A stretch of DNA of 64,000 nt from Hermatobates lingyangjiaoensis (GCA_026182355.1 JAPFBL010000009.1:372001-436000); one strand, 5' to 3'. Counted from the stretch's first letter, positions 12,107-24,388 are shown. Notes: generated from the sequence alone by a model not told the origin. Translations and numbers: made by a program.

Positions 12107-13250
12107 TTTTTACTTTACTATAAGTAAAGTACAGTGATCGTGAAAAATTTCGATCTCGAGATTACATGTTTTGATGATGACATGATTACATGTCATGATT
12201 ACATTACATGACATGATGACGGAATTACATGTTTTGAGGTCCTCAACATCTTTTTATAAAGTTTTTTCAATGATGTCTCTGTGACTGTGTGTATGCGTTT
12301 TTGGGTATATATCCAAAAGTTTGTGTTGACGCTACAGTCCACAATCTTTGATGGATCAAATGTGTTATATTTTTGGATTTGTTGACATTTTTTAAATTTT
12401 TACATTGTTTATATTGAATAAAACAAAATTGATGTTTAGTGGCTTAATGGAAAATTTTGAAAAAATTTAATGACTTAATATGAGATGTAAAAAAAATAAA
12501 ATTCTTTCATGTAAAAATCAACGCCATTCCAAAATATCATTTCTGATGCTTTCCATGGTATAATGGAATTGTCTAACAAAATGCTATAATCAATCTGTTT
12601 GTTGCAATCTTGAACAAAACTTAATATTAGATGTGCACCACTCCATTTCTTGTGTTTATGAATCTTATTATCTTTGGCTAATATAGAATGAAGATGAATG
12701 GACTCCATAGTTTTATATTACAAAACAGATACTAATTTTTATCTAATTATTCGGTGATTTGGTGACACTGACATTTTTTTCTGATATTTTTCAGACAACA
12801 TATATTTTGAAATACTTGTATTTTTGAAGTCTTAAAGGGAAATTTTTGGCTTTAAGTTCCAATGTTGGAGGAGGTGAGATAAGCTTAATTAAATATAAGA
12901 GATCCACAGAAGATGTATTGTTACAGATGGCCATTTATGAGGTTCATTTTCTCCTCTTAGAGATTATTTCGTATCACGAAATCGTCACTAATAAAAGTGT
13001 TATTACTCGTGTGATAATACCGATGATACTATATGCATCAACTGGGTCATATACAGAAATAAGCACGTATAATATCTTTTACAATATTGCGGTCCAATTA
13101 CTATCTGTACTACCTCGAGGAGTAAAAGACTAATTATCATCTCCCATTTAGTCATTTATACTATGCCTAAATAGGACGTTATATACTCAAGAAGTTTGAT
13201 ATTATATATACTTATAGTAATATTGAGTGTAGGCCACTCCAGATTTTTTT
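12107..13250 (+). mobile_element. Unclassified repeat family X, copy X1
   Basis: It begins with the self-complementary ACTTTACTATAAGTAAAGT followed by GTGATCGTGAAAAA. It ends with GTGTAGGCCACTCCAGATTTTTT, and an inverted, decayed form of the ACTTTACTATRAGTAA motif lies just inside that end. Other copies are X2 (52688-54351, +), X3 (41089-46050, -) and X4 (37897-39175, -). The 95-codon frame at 12846-13133 is not conserved between copies, so I regard the family as non-coding. Subterminal inverted motifs suggest a DNA transposon, but no target duplication was seen. Confidence 0.55.
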
Positions 13251-14263
13251 AATTATTACTTCAATTCTTATTTTGTCCCGTTTTCTAATCCGTAGTACAA
13301 AGTCAGAATATCTTCGAACTATTCCTGAGAGCATACAGAGAAATATACAGTATCGACAACCTCAGAATACGCATTATCACTGAAGATTTATCTACTCACG
13401 TATCAGGTGTCAATATAAGTTGAGTAGTTTTGAGTCACCAAGAACAAAAATATTACTGTTATTCTTTATAATTGAAACAAGCATCCGATATATGAAGTGG
13501 ATTACTTGAAAATGAAAGAATGCACAGTTATGTTCTTCATTAGAGCCAAAAACAACACTGTTAAACAGGTGTTACATCCTACGCAGTAGGAGTTGTTTTA
13601 GATCTTGTCCAAGGGATAATGAGCAAGATTTGTCCGACTTATTCAAACATAGTGATTTATAAAATTAAAACCACAATTACTGGAAGAAAGTATATCTAGA
13701 GGAACCAAAAGAAAATGATGAAGATAGAGCAAGAAATTTGGGCTACACGAAAGCTAATGAATAAAACAATCACTTGACCGCTAGGGCTGTACCTACAAAT
13801 GAAGGGAAACCAGTTTGTGGTTAAAGAATCTGGCTGTGGGATGAACGAAGGATCAAATTGCCTACGCCTACATCGCCATCAATCCTCTTGAGAGAGGCTG
13901 AATGCAGTGCGGCAATCGGAAACCCATCCATCTCTATCTCGACCTCGCATCACCCGCCCTGTGAAACTACAACTCTCCTGCATCTCTCTATTAATATGTA
14001 TTTCTTTGTTTAATTAATCTACTATTCTTTGCAAGAGTAAACAAAGAAAAGGTTACCTACCCTGCGTAATAAAGGCAATTTAAATGGTGAGTGAGAGATA
14101 GAGATAAACAGAAATAGATAGATATACAGAAAGTCAGAGAGAGATGAAGAGATAATGACAAAATCCGCTAATCTCCGAATCGAATAGTTTACAACAGAAT
14201 AGAAATTAAATATTTAATAAACATAAGTATATAAAACATTATTTTTATTGATAAATAAAAGTT
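13251..14263. other. Intergenic, nothing recognised
   Basis: A slightly more GC-balanced patch lies at 13800-13980, without a long frame or splice-flanked exon that I can support. Confidence 0.45.
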
Positions 14264-14265
14264 TA

Positions 14266-14553
14266 AGAAGGGGGTCAGGTCAGCACAGTGGCAACGTGCT
14301 CGCTTCTGAACTGATAGGTCAGGAGTTCAATATCCGCTCTGGACCTCAATGTATTTACGTGGGAGGCGAAAAAATCTGGACAAGTCATACCTCTGAGAGG
14401 ACGTTAAGCCGTCGGTCCCGAGCCCGTACAATTTCAGGTACTCGTTAAAGATGTCAGCTCTAAATACATTTCAGTTAGGCAAAAGATAGGACTTCCAATG
14501 TAAAATTTATTCTTCATTGTGTTGTTTCACAAAGGCCCACTACAACTTAACCT
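14266..14553 (+). repeat. tRNA-derived SINE, near full length
   Basis: The order is a tRNA-like head with decayed A box (AGCACAGTGGCAA) and B box (AGTTCAATATCC), then a body containing GAGGACGTTAAGCCGTCGGT and CAGGTACTCGTTAAAGA, then a tail with GTTAGGCAAAAG and a CAAAGGCCCAC end. It shares this order with the copies at 15573 and 17955. Confidence 0.75.
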
Positions 14554-14555
14554 AA

Positions 14556-15572
14556 GAGTTTACGAAATACCATGTAAGTATAGTTATAATTTATTTAGAA
14601 ATCCGGATTTCTGATAAGAAACTGCCATTTAAAAGAAACCGTTGAACTGCTGACTCGGGTTCCTAGGCCAATAAGTTTGACGACCACTGGTCTGAAGTGA
14701 GAATTATTCGTTTGCAATAGCATAGAGTAACCTTTCTTCAGTGGTTGCAATTCTTTTGGCACTGTTTAAGACAAGGAGAGGACATTTAAAAGTTTATAGG
14801 AAGAAGTAGGCAATGATCTTATATACTCCATTGTTTTAGAACCCATTCTATTTCTAATCTTAAAGGATGAAAGCTTTATTCAATTAATAATTTCATTAAA
14901 TGCACTTAAAGGATACATAAGAAATGTGCAAGAACATAATTGAAGTGCAGAGTTGACAGGATATATTGGTAGGAGAGACCTAACGGTAGTGCGGTCCCGT
15001 TAGCCGGGCACTGCCTTCACCCGACAACCGGCTTACTTCAAATCCACCATTACCTGATCCCATCATTGCCAACCTCTCTCCATTTCTTATTCATAACTTT
15101 TGCCAATTTGCATTTAATTGTCTGTGAACTTACAGAAGCTGTCGATTTTTGAGTTACTGATGAAGCCGCAAAAAAAAAAACCTGTTTCCAGAAACCAGAA
15201 ATAGATAATAAATTAACAGATAAAATCTACTTTAAAATCTAGAAGATGGAAAATCACTTTAGAATATGTGTAATTCATTTGAGATGGTCGTTGACACTGA
15301 GTAAAAAAAATGCATAAAACACTCTGAGGGAGTCCCCAGTATCATGTTGCTGTCCTGAATCTTGGCCGATCAATTATTTTATCACTGAATATTCATGCTA
15401 GAAAATCATTTCTCATGATGACAATGAAAAGATACCTAGCTAACATTACCTATTTTGGTGCATGTACCATTCTTATTGGACAAAAGACGTTTTTCGAGTT
15501 GCTGTCCAAGTTATCAATTATATTGACACAGGTTAGTCAATACATTGTTGGTTTATATTTTGACACCTAGAA
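14556..15572. other. Intergenic; possible second tRNA-like relic at 14975-15050
   Basis: Around 14975-15050 a GC-richer segment has a CTTCAAATCC that resembles a B box about 60 nt after an A-box-like CTAACGGTAGTGCGG. It could be another SINE type, but only one copy is seen. The rest of the stretch is AT-rich. Confidence 0.3.
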
Positions 15573-15823
15573 GAGGGCCAAGGTTAGGTCAGTGGCAACA
15601 TACTCACTTCTAAACTGGTAGGCCCGGGGTTCGATACCCATTCTAGCCCTCAATGAAGTGAATAAATATGATCATGTCGTCCTCCGGAGAGGACTTTAAG
15701 CCGTCAGTCCCGAGCCTGTACGATGCCAGGTACTCGTTAAAGACCCGTACCCTTAATAAACTTGAGTTAGACAAACTTTAGCACTCCCAGTGTGGAATCA
15801 ATCTTCTTTGTGTAGTTCAGAAA
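15573..15823 (+). repeat. tRNA-derived SINE, best-preserved copy
   Basis: The A box region is TTAGGTCAGTGG (15584-15595) and the B box GGTTCGATACC (15628-15638), which match the RNA polymerase III internal promoter of tRNA genes. The body (GAGGACTTTAAGCCGTCAGT, CAGGTACTCGTTAAAGACCC) and tail (GAGTTAGACAAACTTTAG) are shared with the other copies. Total length is about 250-290 bp. The tail resembles cephalopod-type SINEs in layout; that comparison is from memory and needs a database search. Confidence 0.8.
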
Positions 15824-16656
15824 TTAAAAAAATGTATTTCTAATATTTGAAAATTATGAAAGAATTGTATAAGAACACCAATGTTAAAGGTGCGTTTATT
15901 CTTGAATAAATAAATATAAATCCACTTAGGAATATAAATACTGTAAGAACAGGACATTCCATATACCTCCAAATATAAATAAAAGGCCTCGAGAGAACCA
16001 AATGGGTCGGTACAAGGCCTTTTGGACCACTCACCTTCCTTTCAAAAACTAGTTTTATCAAGATAAGTCAGTAGGTCTGTCTCATTTTGCCAAATTCGCA
16101 AGAGACTCCTTTTGAAGCCAATGGTTCTCACATCATTCACATCCTAATAAAACTTCAATAGTTGTATTTTGTAGTTTAATTCTATGAAACTTGAAATCGA
16201 GGCAACACTCCACATACTCAAAAGGAAATAAACAATATTTTGATCAAAGGTTCTGAAGAAATATCTTTTGTTTACAAGAACGGAACATTTTTTAAACATG
16301 GCTCAATGCAATAGATATAAGACTAGTTGTCTCATCTAAATGATGCCCTCTACATACAATGATGAACCTTTAAAGGTATATATTAAGCTAATATAATAAA
16401 GAAATAAAACAGTTTAGCATATTTTATAAAGTATGCTAACACACTTGTTTCTTACCATGACTTAATGCTTTGGTAACAGTTTGTTTCGTGTATATATATT
16501 TATGTATAACGGCAATATTTACTTGCCGTTGCGTTTACAACGTGCTTGGTCTCTCTTTCTCCTTTCTCCTGAAGACGAATTACCCGAAAATTTGAGTCTG
16601 TAAGTGTATTTTCTTACTCCGTGTGTTACCCTTCTTGAATTTTGAACTCATATATA

Positions 16657-16689
<33 letters not shown>

Positions 16690-17830
16690 AGATGGTATTT
16701 TTAATTAGTATTGTCTAGTAGAAGAAAGAACCTGATTTCTTCCAACGTTCTGATTGTCTGATCTTCTTGCTCCATGTGAACGTCGGATAGAAGTGAATGG
16801 TAGAGCAGGTGTGTAGACTCCATGTACATTCATGTAGACTAGAATGATAAAGTAAAATAATAATCACTCATGATATTGTTAGCCGGGTTAGTATCCTTTG
16901 TTCAGTGCCCGTGGCGGGGACATCTTTCTCCATGCTCTCGTTACAGCAACCAAATGTTTTACAATAGAAATGTGAGAGAGATGTTTAAAAAGAAGTTACA
17001 ATATGAAATAATATACTGTAACATATTACAGTACACACTTGGACAAATGTGTGGGTTTAACAGTTAGAAAAAAGATGCTAGTACGATTGTATGACGTCAT
17101 TAGTAAGAGCATGTTTAAATTAAAATCGTCATTTTGAAATGCCAGAACAATTGATGGCAAAGTATTCCAACATTACATATTATCAAAAGTAACATTGACT
17201 TAGTAAAGTAGTGAATAAATAAAAACCATATTTTTTTTTAAAAGAAGACAAAGCATTGCCTAATGTGAGATAATTTGTGGGACAGTCGTCAATACGGGAC
17301 AAGAGACTGGACTGTGAGATAGCCTCAGATAATACGGGACGTGTGGTCGCCATACGTAATGTATGTTGTTGCTATTCGTCGTTGGCGGCCGTCGTTGTCG
17401 ACACGCTATTGGCACACTTCACTCAACTGATTGCCACTTCCATAATTCGCCGTCTCAGAAACAGCTATCTTCTTGGCAGGTTCCCTGCATAATAACCAAG
17501 GTAGCTAGGGACAGTAATTTCTGTATCAAGTAAAGATCAGTGACCTTTGCTGAAGTAAGTTGCTAAAATAAGAGCAACTATTTTTACTGATCAATGAAAA
17601 ACATGATTTACTCATGAGAATAATAAACATTAAAGACGATACGTAAAAAGGGCATTTCATTTATTAAAACGAATATCACCACAAGTCGTAACATATTTGG
17701 TAGATAGAGGCATGGACCATAAATAGTTTCTTCCTCAAAAACAAGCTTTGAAAATGACAAACAATTTTGGCGAAACATCGGCGACTAAACCGGAGTGTAA
17801 TTTGTTTAGAACAAAAATCCTCTTTAGAAC
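15824..17830. other. AT-rich DNA with (TA)n and a weak hammerhead-like motif
   Basis: A (TA)n tract lies at about 16655-16687. Upstream of it, CTGAAGA (16569-16575), one spacer C and GAAA (16586-16589) are in hammerhead order, but stem II pairs poorly. A related, more decayed unit precedes the (TA)n near 26680. Frames at 16870-17067 and 17277-17492 (the latter in a GC-richer patch) are not recognised. Confidence 0.35.
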
Positions 17831-17952
17831 TAAGCCCGTGGCATACTACTCTCCTCTGGACTGGTCGATTTGTGGTTTGATACCCAATACAGCTCTCGAT
17901 TTATTCATGCGTGATGTGAGAAAAAATTTGAACACGTCGTAACTCGGAGACT
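17831..17952 (+). repeat. SINE fragment (head and part of body)
   Basis: It has a B-box-like GGTTTGATACCC followed by the family body start, and is cut off directly before the next SINE head at 17955. The two fragments are in the same orientation, giving a tandem SINE array. Confidence 0.55.
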
Positions 17953-17954
17953 AG

Positions 17955-18199
17955 GAGGGGGGCCAGATTAGTTCAATGGCAACCTGCTCTCCTTTGAAAT
18001 GGTAGATCCAGGGTTCAATACCCTCTCTGGTCCTCGATTTATTATGTGAGAGGTGAATAGATCTGAGGATGTCGTACCGAGCCTGTATCATGTCAGATAC
18101 TCGTTAAAAATCCCTACTTTTAATACACTTGAGTAAGCAAAATTTAGGACTCCCAATGTAAAATCAGTCTTCTTTGTGTGGTATCACAAAGGACCAATT
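17955..18199 (+). repeat. tRNA-derived SINE
   Basis: It carries a head (TTAGTTCAATGGCAACC), the B box GGTTCAATACC (18012-18022), a shortened body and a complete tail (GGACTCCCAATGTAAAATC, then TTTGTGTGGTATCACAAAGG). Confidence 0.75.
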
Positions 18200-18247
18200 G
18201 TCGGCCTATGTATTCCTTGTGGGGGACTGCCATTGCAACCAAACCTA

Positions 18248-18376
18248 ACTCAGAGAGGACGTTTCCGTCGGTTCCAACCCTGTACAATGTCAGGTACTCA
18301 TTAATGATCCCTACTCTAAATACACTTGAGATAGGCATGGTGTAGGACTCCCAATGTAGAGTCAACCCGTTAATGT
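18248..18376 (+). repeat. SINE tail fragment
   Basis: It holds only body and tail (GAGAGGACGTTT to AATGTAGAGTCAACCC) and follows the preceding SINE by about 50 bp. It is the third member of a same-orientation cluster. Confidence 0.6.
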
Positions 18377-20364
18377 GGCTCACTCATTACCAAATAATAA
18401 ATGAGCCACTTTTCACCCCCAGAACAGCACTAAATGTGAAGAGCAGTAAGTTTGGACATTGGAAAACAAAACACTATTTGCTTTGACTCTCTTTCATATT
18501 TTACAGATTTGAGAGTTATCAGAGTCTGACTATTACAAAAATAAACCGCATTTGCAATAACATGAGAGTAGGATATTAAACTGCTAGTTAAAATAATGTG
18601 AACATAAAGAATAAATCGTGTCATTTCAAACATCAATGAAAAACATGGACAAATAGAGCTGAACAAAAATTGTCCTTTGAAGCAAAGGATGTTTAGCAAC
18701 ACTATTTAGATATATATCATCACCGTTATTAATAAGGATAGAATTGGCAAGTCATGAGGAAAGCAAATTTAATTTTAAACCGAAACTCATTTCGTAATGA
18801 TAGACAAGTCCTAATATATAGGGTCTAATCGACTCTACTTCTTTTCATATCAAATTACATACAATTATTCATTTATTCCTCTTTATCCTTATCTTCCTGT
18901 CCCATCAATCCATCTTATTATACCTTCCTTTGCATCTTTTATGTCATCCGACCTCCAACTTATATTAAGATTTTTTTGCGTAATCTACTGATGTATCTAA
19001 ATTAGGTTGAACCGTTAAATCTGTTTAATATTTTGATAATTTACCAAAACCATTTAATCAGCAATTTAAATTATTAAATTAAACATCAATCTTAATTATA
19101 AAAAAAGAAACAAAATGATTTAATAAGTATATAAATAACTTTAAAAAAATGACCAGTGTTGTAACTTTTAAAATAAGTAATGTTAAAGAACCACTAAAGA
19201 ATTTTACTCCTTAAGCAAATCCTACAAGGGACTAAAATTGAAACTTGATACAGATAATTATTATTAATAATACAGTAGGAATTATTTATGTTATATTGCC
19301 TCTTAAAATAGTCCAAAACTAAAAGAAATAAAATACTAAGTATACCATTTAAATTGCAATGACCAGAAAAACTGGGAAAAATTAACAACCTTTTTGAAAT
19401 CAAGGATGGTCTGTTTTATGATGCAATATTAGCCAACAACAAAATGATAGTTGTTGGTAACTGATTTTGGTAAAATCATATTCCTTTCAGATTGTTTCGA
19501 CATACATCTACTTTCTAAAAGAAAGACAGTCTGATATCATTAAAGAAATCAAAAATGGATTCAGTGAACTTCAAAATATGGAAATCTGTTAAAATATCAC
19601 TATCGATTTTTACAGGAAAGTAATAAAATGTACAATTAAACTGGTATATTAATATTTTGAAAGGCATGTAAGTTTTTTTCTAGAATATTACTTTAAAAGA
19701 TTGAACCCGCTTGAATAATTGTTTCTTAATTAAAAAAATGTACAAATATGAATACATATAACATGAGTAAATAAATTTTATTTAAAATAGGAGTTTCAAA
19801 ACTCTATTAAAATAATCTTTAAAAAAAAGGAAATGATAAATTAATTTAATGTAACTGAAGTTACACAGTGGTCGGAAAACTCATTAATCAAAGGGCCGAG
19901 TATCAGCTGTTAAAGGATTAATACAACTTTGAAACAAATTTAATTAAAGAACTATGTTTTGGCAAGATTAAACTACGGATAAAAAACTAAACTGTACTCA
20001 AACTTCATATTAACTATATTTAATGACAAAAAAGACTTACTTTGTAGTTAAATTATAATCGTAATATTGATTCTTTTTCTGGTCGAGGTTTATTTTTATT
20101 ATTTTGAGAAAGTTGTTATTTTTAATTTCACGAACTATTCTAGGTTCTCATCATGAGTACTAACCATCAATTTGTTTCCGATATATATATACCTTCTATA
20201 TGAAATCTACAGCAATGTATTGCATTCAAGTAAACTTGAGTATTCCAAAGAGATATATTTTTTTAGAAACTCTAAGTCTAATAAATAGGATATTCCTTGT
20301 ATATTTAAGTATATAACAAGATTTTACAATAAACACATGAAATAAAAATCAACGTCTATACCAC
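18377..20364. other. AT-rich intergenic DNA
   Basis: Short chance frames only. No repeat family from elsewhere in the window is recognised. Confidence 0.5.
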
Positions 20365-20385
20365 AGTAAGAAATGAGAAAAAAGA

Positions 20386-20422
20386 CTAAGATCTTTCAAC
20401 TGAAACAAATGGTCTTCGTCAG
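20386..20422 (-). ncRNA. Hammerhead-like motif, K type
   Basis: On the minus strand it reads CTGACGA (20422-20416), spacer A, a partly decayed stem II, GAAA, the AGATCT palindrome and TAG. Core bases are intact but stem II is weaker than in the copies near 26.3 kb. Activity is untested. Confidence 0.4.
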
Positions 20423-20458
20423 AGTCAAATCACAGCGGTCTTCAAGTGAGATTTGAAT

Positions 20459-20495
20459 CTGACGAAAACTGCTTGTTATAGTTGAAAGATCTTAG
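20459..20495 (+). ncRNA. Hammerhead-like motif, K type
   Basis: CTGACGA at 20459-20465, GAAA at 20484-20487, then GATC and TTAG. It is the mirror partner of 20386-20422. Stem II is decayed. Confidence 0.4.
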
Positions 20496-20917
20496 CGTTT
20501 TTCTGATTTCTTACTCTGATGATTACGCCTGATTTTTTACGTTGATATTTGTAGATATGAGAGCGGGATAACTCAAAAGCCAAAAGAGTTAAAACACTAA
20601 ATTTAATTTCCGATCTTGAAACGAAATATGAATATTGCTCTTTTTTAAGAGGTACTTTGTCTCAAAGATTGGATTTTTTCTTTGGCTTTTAGTGGAAATG
20701 TGTCCTCAAACTAGCATGAGAGTCACGGCTTTATGTGACTGTACTCTCTATACTTGAGCTGTTAATAACAAAATAAATATCACTGATTTTATATCGTATG
20801 CGTATAAATTATAATTTATAAAATATGTACCAAAATTGATAGCAACATTACTGTATAATAATTAAAAAATAATTCTAGCGAAGTGCAATCAGTCATTATG
20901 TGGTATTTACTCATTGT

Positions 20918-21053
20918 AGGGTAAAAAGCTAGTGAAAAAGTCTCCACACATAAAAATTTGTTCTCCTTGAAGAGGAACACCACGTGTTCGAAACTCGTTG
21001 TTTATACCATTAAATTTTTATATGTGGAGATTATTTCATTAGCTTTTTACCCT
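20918..21053. mobile_element. Palindrome of C-type hammerhead-like units
   Basis: Arms 20918-20960 and 21012-21053 are inverted copies (AGGGTAAAAAGCTAGTGAAA and its partner), with one complete motif between them on the + strand. The same unit is found once, without a palindrome, at 40330-40450 and at 63510-63635. Confidence 0.55.
20966..21000 (+). ncRNA. Hammerhead-like motif, C type, perfect 6-bp stem II
   Basis: The core is CTTGAAGA (one T more than CUGANGA), then one spacer G. A perfect stem follows: GAACAC (20975-20980), loop CAC, GTGTTC (20984-20989). GAAA is at 20990-20993. Stem III is CTCG where the other copies have CGCG. The inserted T in the core probably makes this copy inactive. 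Confidence 0.45.
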
Positions 21054-21139
21054 CCAATAATTAAAAAACAATTAACTTTGTTTTCTAATGCCCATACTTA
21101 GAGCCTTTCATATTTTAGTTCAGGGGTAGATAGTGTGGC

Positions 21140-21307
21140 TCATTTATTATTTGGCACAAATTCTAGTTATGAGTAAGCCACATTACTGGTTGGTTGTACA
21201 TAGAAAGTCCTAAGTTTTGACAATATCAAGTGAGTTTATAATAACGGATCTTTAATGAGTACCTGACACGGTACGGGATCAGGGTCGATAGCTTAACGTC
21301 CTCTTTG
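21140..21307 (-). repeat. SINE tail, minus strand
   Basis: The reverse complement carries the SINE body and tail (GGTACTCATTAAAGATCC; CACTTGATATTG). A head in the same orientation lies at 21665-21800, so the two may be one SINE split by a ~360-bp insertion. The repeated TAACGTC/TAAACGTC at the two break points fits that. Confidence 0.5.
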
Positions 21308-21664
21308 TATTTTGTATTTGCTCCTCTTTCATAAGTCCCATATTTTGAGTTATTGTTCCTTGATATGTTTGTCTTTTGAATTTAACTTATACGTCTCTAG
21401 TTTTATTTAGCTTTAAGTTTATTCAAAAGGGAATATAGAGTACCTTGTGGATCTAGAATTAAGTTCGTTTACGTCATTTGTGTCTAATTATATGTCCTTT
21501 GATTTCTGTTAGAATTAACTTATTCCTTAGAGGTAAGATACAATATCTCTAGGTCTTAGTATGTAAGCTATTTCTGATTAAGTTTAGTTAAGATTCAGGG
21601 CTTGTCACCCTAGTTTGACTTTGTGTTATGTCCAACAGGCTTAGATACATGGAGAGTCAAAGCA

Positions 21665-21800
21665 AGCTAAACGTCGTCTGCGAGGGACGACGCCCTCAGA
21701 TTTTTTCACCCCTCGTGTAGAAATGGAGGCCAGAGTGGGAATTGAAATCCACATCTACCAATCAAGAGGTAAGCCTGCATGCACCCTGGTCCCCTACTGT
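21665..21800 (-). repeat. SINE head and body, minus strand
   Basis: The reverse complement shows GGCCAGAGTGG-flanking tRNA-like sequence with a decayed B box (GATTTCAATTCCC), then the body with GGCGTCGTCCCTCGCAGACG. It is probably the other half of 21140-21307. Confidence 0.55.
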
Positions 21801-22572
21801 AAAAGTGTATAATTAGCTTTTGCTAATTTGTACGTTGTGTTAATCACTATTTAATGATGCAGGTATTCTTGTTGAACGAGTTTTTTTTACTTTAAGATCT
21901 GATATGACTCATTCCAGATTTTTTTCCACTAGCGAAATTAACAATTTATGGAAAGGGTATGAGCATAAAGTCGTAGATGATATTTTATCTATGCCTATGA
22001 ATTATATTAGGTTAACTCTAACAAATCCCGTTTAGTTGTAATTTAGCGAAGATACTATATAATACAGAAATGACAAAGAGGTATAACAATACTAAACAAA
22101 AAAGCCTGCTAAATTAAATATTATAACTTGTTCAATCGTGTAAATCCGTTGAGAGCTACCAGTTGATTATTAGGTAAGAGATAGTTGCGCCCTGTCTCAT
22201 AGAAGATTTTTTTTTTATATATATATATAAAAATCATCTTTATCCTAAAGTTTACGTTTTTATTTTCTATATTAATTATTTATCAAATGTTTAAAAACTG
22301 GTTCAATTTGGTGTTAGCAAATTGAAATAATAAAGGAAGCAATTAAAAATAATGGCAGGAAATCAGTGAAGTCGACGGTAAAAACTAACTTCACTGAAAA
22401 AACTTACTTCAGAAGAAAATAACAGCAAAAAGGTCTTACAAAAAGCTTTACAAAATATATTTAATGACATTGTAGAGAAAATGTTGCAAATCCATGAACT
22501 GGATATTACTTGGAAAGTAAAATGTCTTACTTTTGTCATGATGATATTCTATTTCCTTATTTTTTCTAAAAT
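21801..22572. other. AT-rich spacer
   Basis: A short (TA)n lies at about 22215-22230. No coding or repeat signal is recognised. Confidence 0.5.
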
Positions 22573-22781
22573 GTAGATAGATAGATATATAGATACGTAT
22601 CTGTAGGTATACATAGATAAGTAGACAGACAGGTAGATAGATAAATAGATAAATAGGTGTACAGATAGATAGATAAGTAAATAAATAAAAATGTAGTTAG
22701 ATAAGTAGATAGATAGGCAGACAGATTGAAAAATGGTCAGATAGATTGAAAAAGAGCGAGAGAGATTGAGAGAGAGAGAGT
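22573..22781 (+). repeat. Degenerate (GATA)n / (GA)n simple repeat
   Basis: The stretch is GATA and GACA variants grading into GAGAGA from about 22750. Confidence 0.85.
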
Positions 22782-23900
22782 AGGGAAATTTGTGTTAGAG
22801 TGAGAGGAAATTATACACCCCAATTAAAATATTTTAAATAAATATTTAAAATAGAAATTTTCTATTTTAAAATAGAAAACAAATAATGAAATTTATGTTT
22901 TACAGTACTGATTATCATTTTAATTATATCTGTGTGAACTTAATAGGAAAGTGTTAATTATTTCATAATTTCATTTCATTTCATTTCAAAATCAACATAA
23001 TTTCATTGAAATATTATTTATCATTAATACTTTGTAATTAAGTTGTGAATCACTAAATAATATTCTGGAAGTTTAAGATTTGATCATAGTCCTTTTGTCT
23101 CTCTTTCTCTCTCAACGTTCACTCTATCTGTAAGCTGATTTTTTTATGATTATGCCCTGATGCTGTTCAACTTGTCCTTCAATTTTCTATTGAAGCGTAG
23201 TTGTTTTTTTATTATTATTAACAATTTCTGCATGGTTGTTCCTACATTGCTGCTAATGAAATTCGATAAACTCCCGCTGCTACTTAAATGAGGGAGCGGT
23301 GGCAGGTAATATTTGCTAATATTTAATGGTTTTTCAAAGAGAGACCGCGCAAGTCTGCCAGGCCTGAGGAAGGTTTTAGTGAGTGTATTGAAGAAGGCGT
23401 GATATATTTTTCGAGGACCAAGGTCGGTGAGCAGATTTATTGCTTTACCGCAGGAGCCAATATTCTCCTCTCTCAATTACATGGAGCCCCAATTAGCGCC
23501 CCACTTCATCACAACCCCCTCGCTCAATCCTCTGCACACCCAACACCAATCTTCAAACAACTTACTCCTCATGCCAATCAACTCAACATTTTAGTTTCAA
23601 TTATCCTATTCTGAGAAACTGTATTAAATTAAACCAGTCAGCTTGAGGAATAAACTTCGCGTGCACGCTTCCCAGATTACTTTTTAAAACTATCTACATT
23701 TTTAATAAAGACATTAGGCACAAACAACTAAATCACTAGAATAAAGAGTTATTTTCGATATTATTTTTATTCGTCTTTCTTTTTTCTTTCTTAACATACT
23801 TTATGCACAATTTTTTTACAGTTTTATTTTTAAAAAGTAATTTTCGTTATATATTTTACAATTGATTAAAACTGACTGAATATTATTCTTTCATAATAAA
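22782..23900. other. Intergenic; GC-balanced patch at 23270-23600
   Basis: Open frames of 108 codons (23476-23150, minus) and 71 codons (23399-23614, plus) overlap here. Neither resembles a family I know, and no clear splice sites flank them. This could be an exon or a foreign fragment. Confidence 0.3.
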
Positions 23901-23969
23901 CTATTCAAGTTGTATTATATATATATATATATATATATATAAAAAGATTTCACATAAACACGTGAAACA

Positions 23970-24080
23970 ACAATCAATGATTAAACAACAATAAGAATGG
24001 GAAAACAAGACTAAGATCTTTCAACCGTAACAAGCGGTCTTCGTCAGTCAAAAACCCAACTGAGTTGGGTTTAATCATTC
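23970..24080 (-). mobile_element. Single K-type unit between two (TA)n tracts
   Basis: The outer end (GATTTCACATAAACACGTGA) directly adjoins (TA)n at about 23920-23942, and the other side meets (TA)n at 24084-24120. The hammerhead-like motif at 24011-24047 sits about 65 nt inside the outer end, as in the PLE pLTR. Confidence 0.55.
24011..24047 (-). ncRNA. Hammerhead-like motif, K type
   Basis: On the minus strand: CTGACGA (24047-24041), spacer A, stem II GACCG/CGGTT with a 7-nt loop, GAAA (24022-24019), the AGATCT palindrome, then TAG. All bases of the CUGANGA and GAAA core are present. Confidence 0.5.
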
Positions 24081-24087
24081 ATATATA

Positions 24088-24119
<32 letters not shown>

Positions 24120-24121
<2 letters not shown>

Positions 24122-24350
24122 AGAAAAGAACATGTAGAAATAATACACAAGTCACTTCAAAATTTCAACATCGTCATCATCAGGAGAAGAAGAAGAAGAT
24201 GAGTTCTACTCAGCTGGCAACAGTCGCCGTCTTGATAGTGGCGAGGTCCAAATATTGAAGTGATTTGTGTGTTTTTTGATGTGTTATTTTCTTGTAATTA
24301 TTTGACATGTTGTCCTAACGGACTATTCCTTGTTTTGAAATATATATATG
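24120..24350. mobile_element. D-type unit with hammerhead-like motif
   Basis: The region lies between (TA)n tracts. The minus-strand motif at 24163-24183 has CTGATGA, then spacer and stem II GAC/GTT, then GAAA. On the right, 24300-24345 carries the D-unit tail TGTCCTAACGGAC shared with 61660 and 62960. Confidence 0.5.
24163..24183 (-). ncRNA. Hammerhead-like motif, D type
   Basis: The minus strand reads CTGATGA (24183-24177), a short stem II with a G-U closing pair, and GAAA (24166-24163), followed by a GAAGTGA that can pair with the CTTC repeats upstream as stem I. Confidence 0.4.
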
Positions 24351-24388
24351 CATACAACCTTTAATATAAACACTTGAAATAACAATCA

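Larger units (their letters stand above)
20365..20514. mobile_element. Head-to-head palindrome of K-type hammerhead-like units
   Basis: Arms 20365-20424 and 20458-20514 are inverted copies of the K unit (AAGACTAAGATCTTTCAAC). Each carries the CTGACGA...GAAA-GATC-TTAG motif pointing outwards. The sequence outside the left arm (ACACATGAAATAAAAATCAA) is the usual K-unit tail. I interpret it as two PLE-like 3' ends joined head to head. Confidence 0.55.

Noticed and set aside
15120..15185. Poly-A run as LINE or retrogene tail
   Set aside because: No coding relic or target duplication precedes it.
23150..23614. Overlapping 108- and 71-codon frames as a host gene
   Set aside because: No recognisable domain, no splice signals; kept only as a GC-balanced patch.
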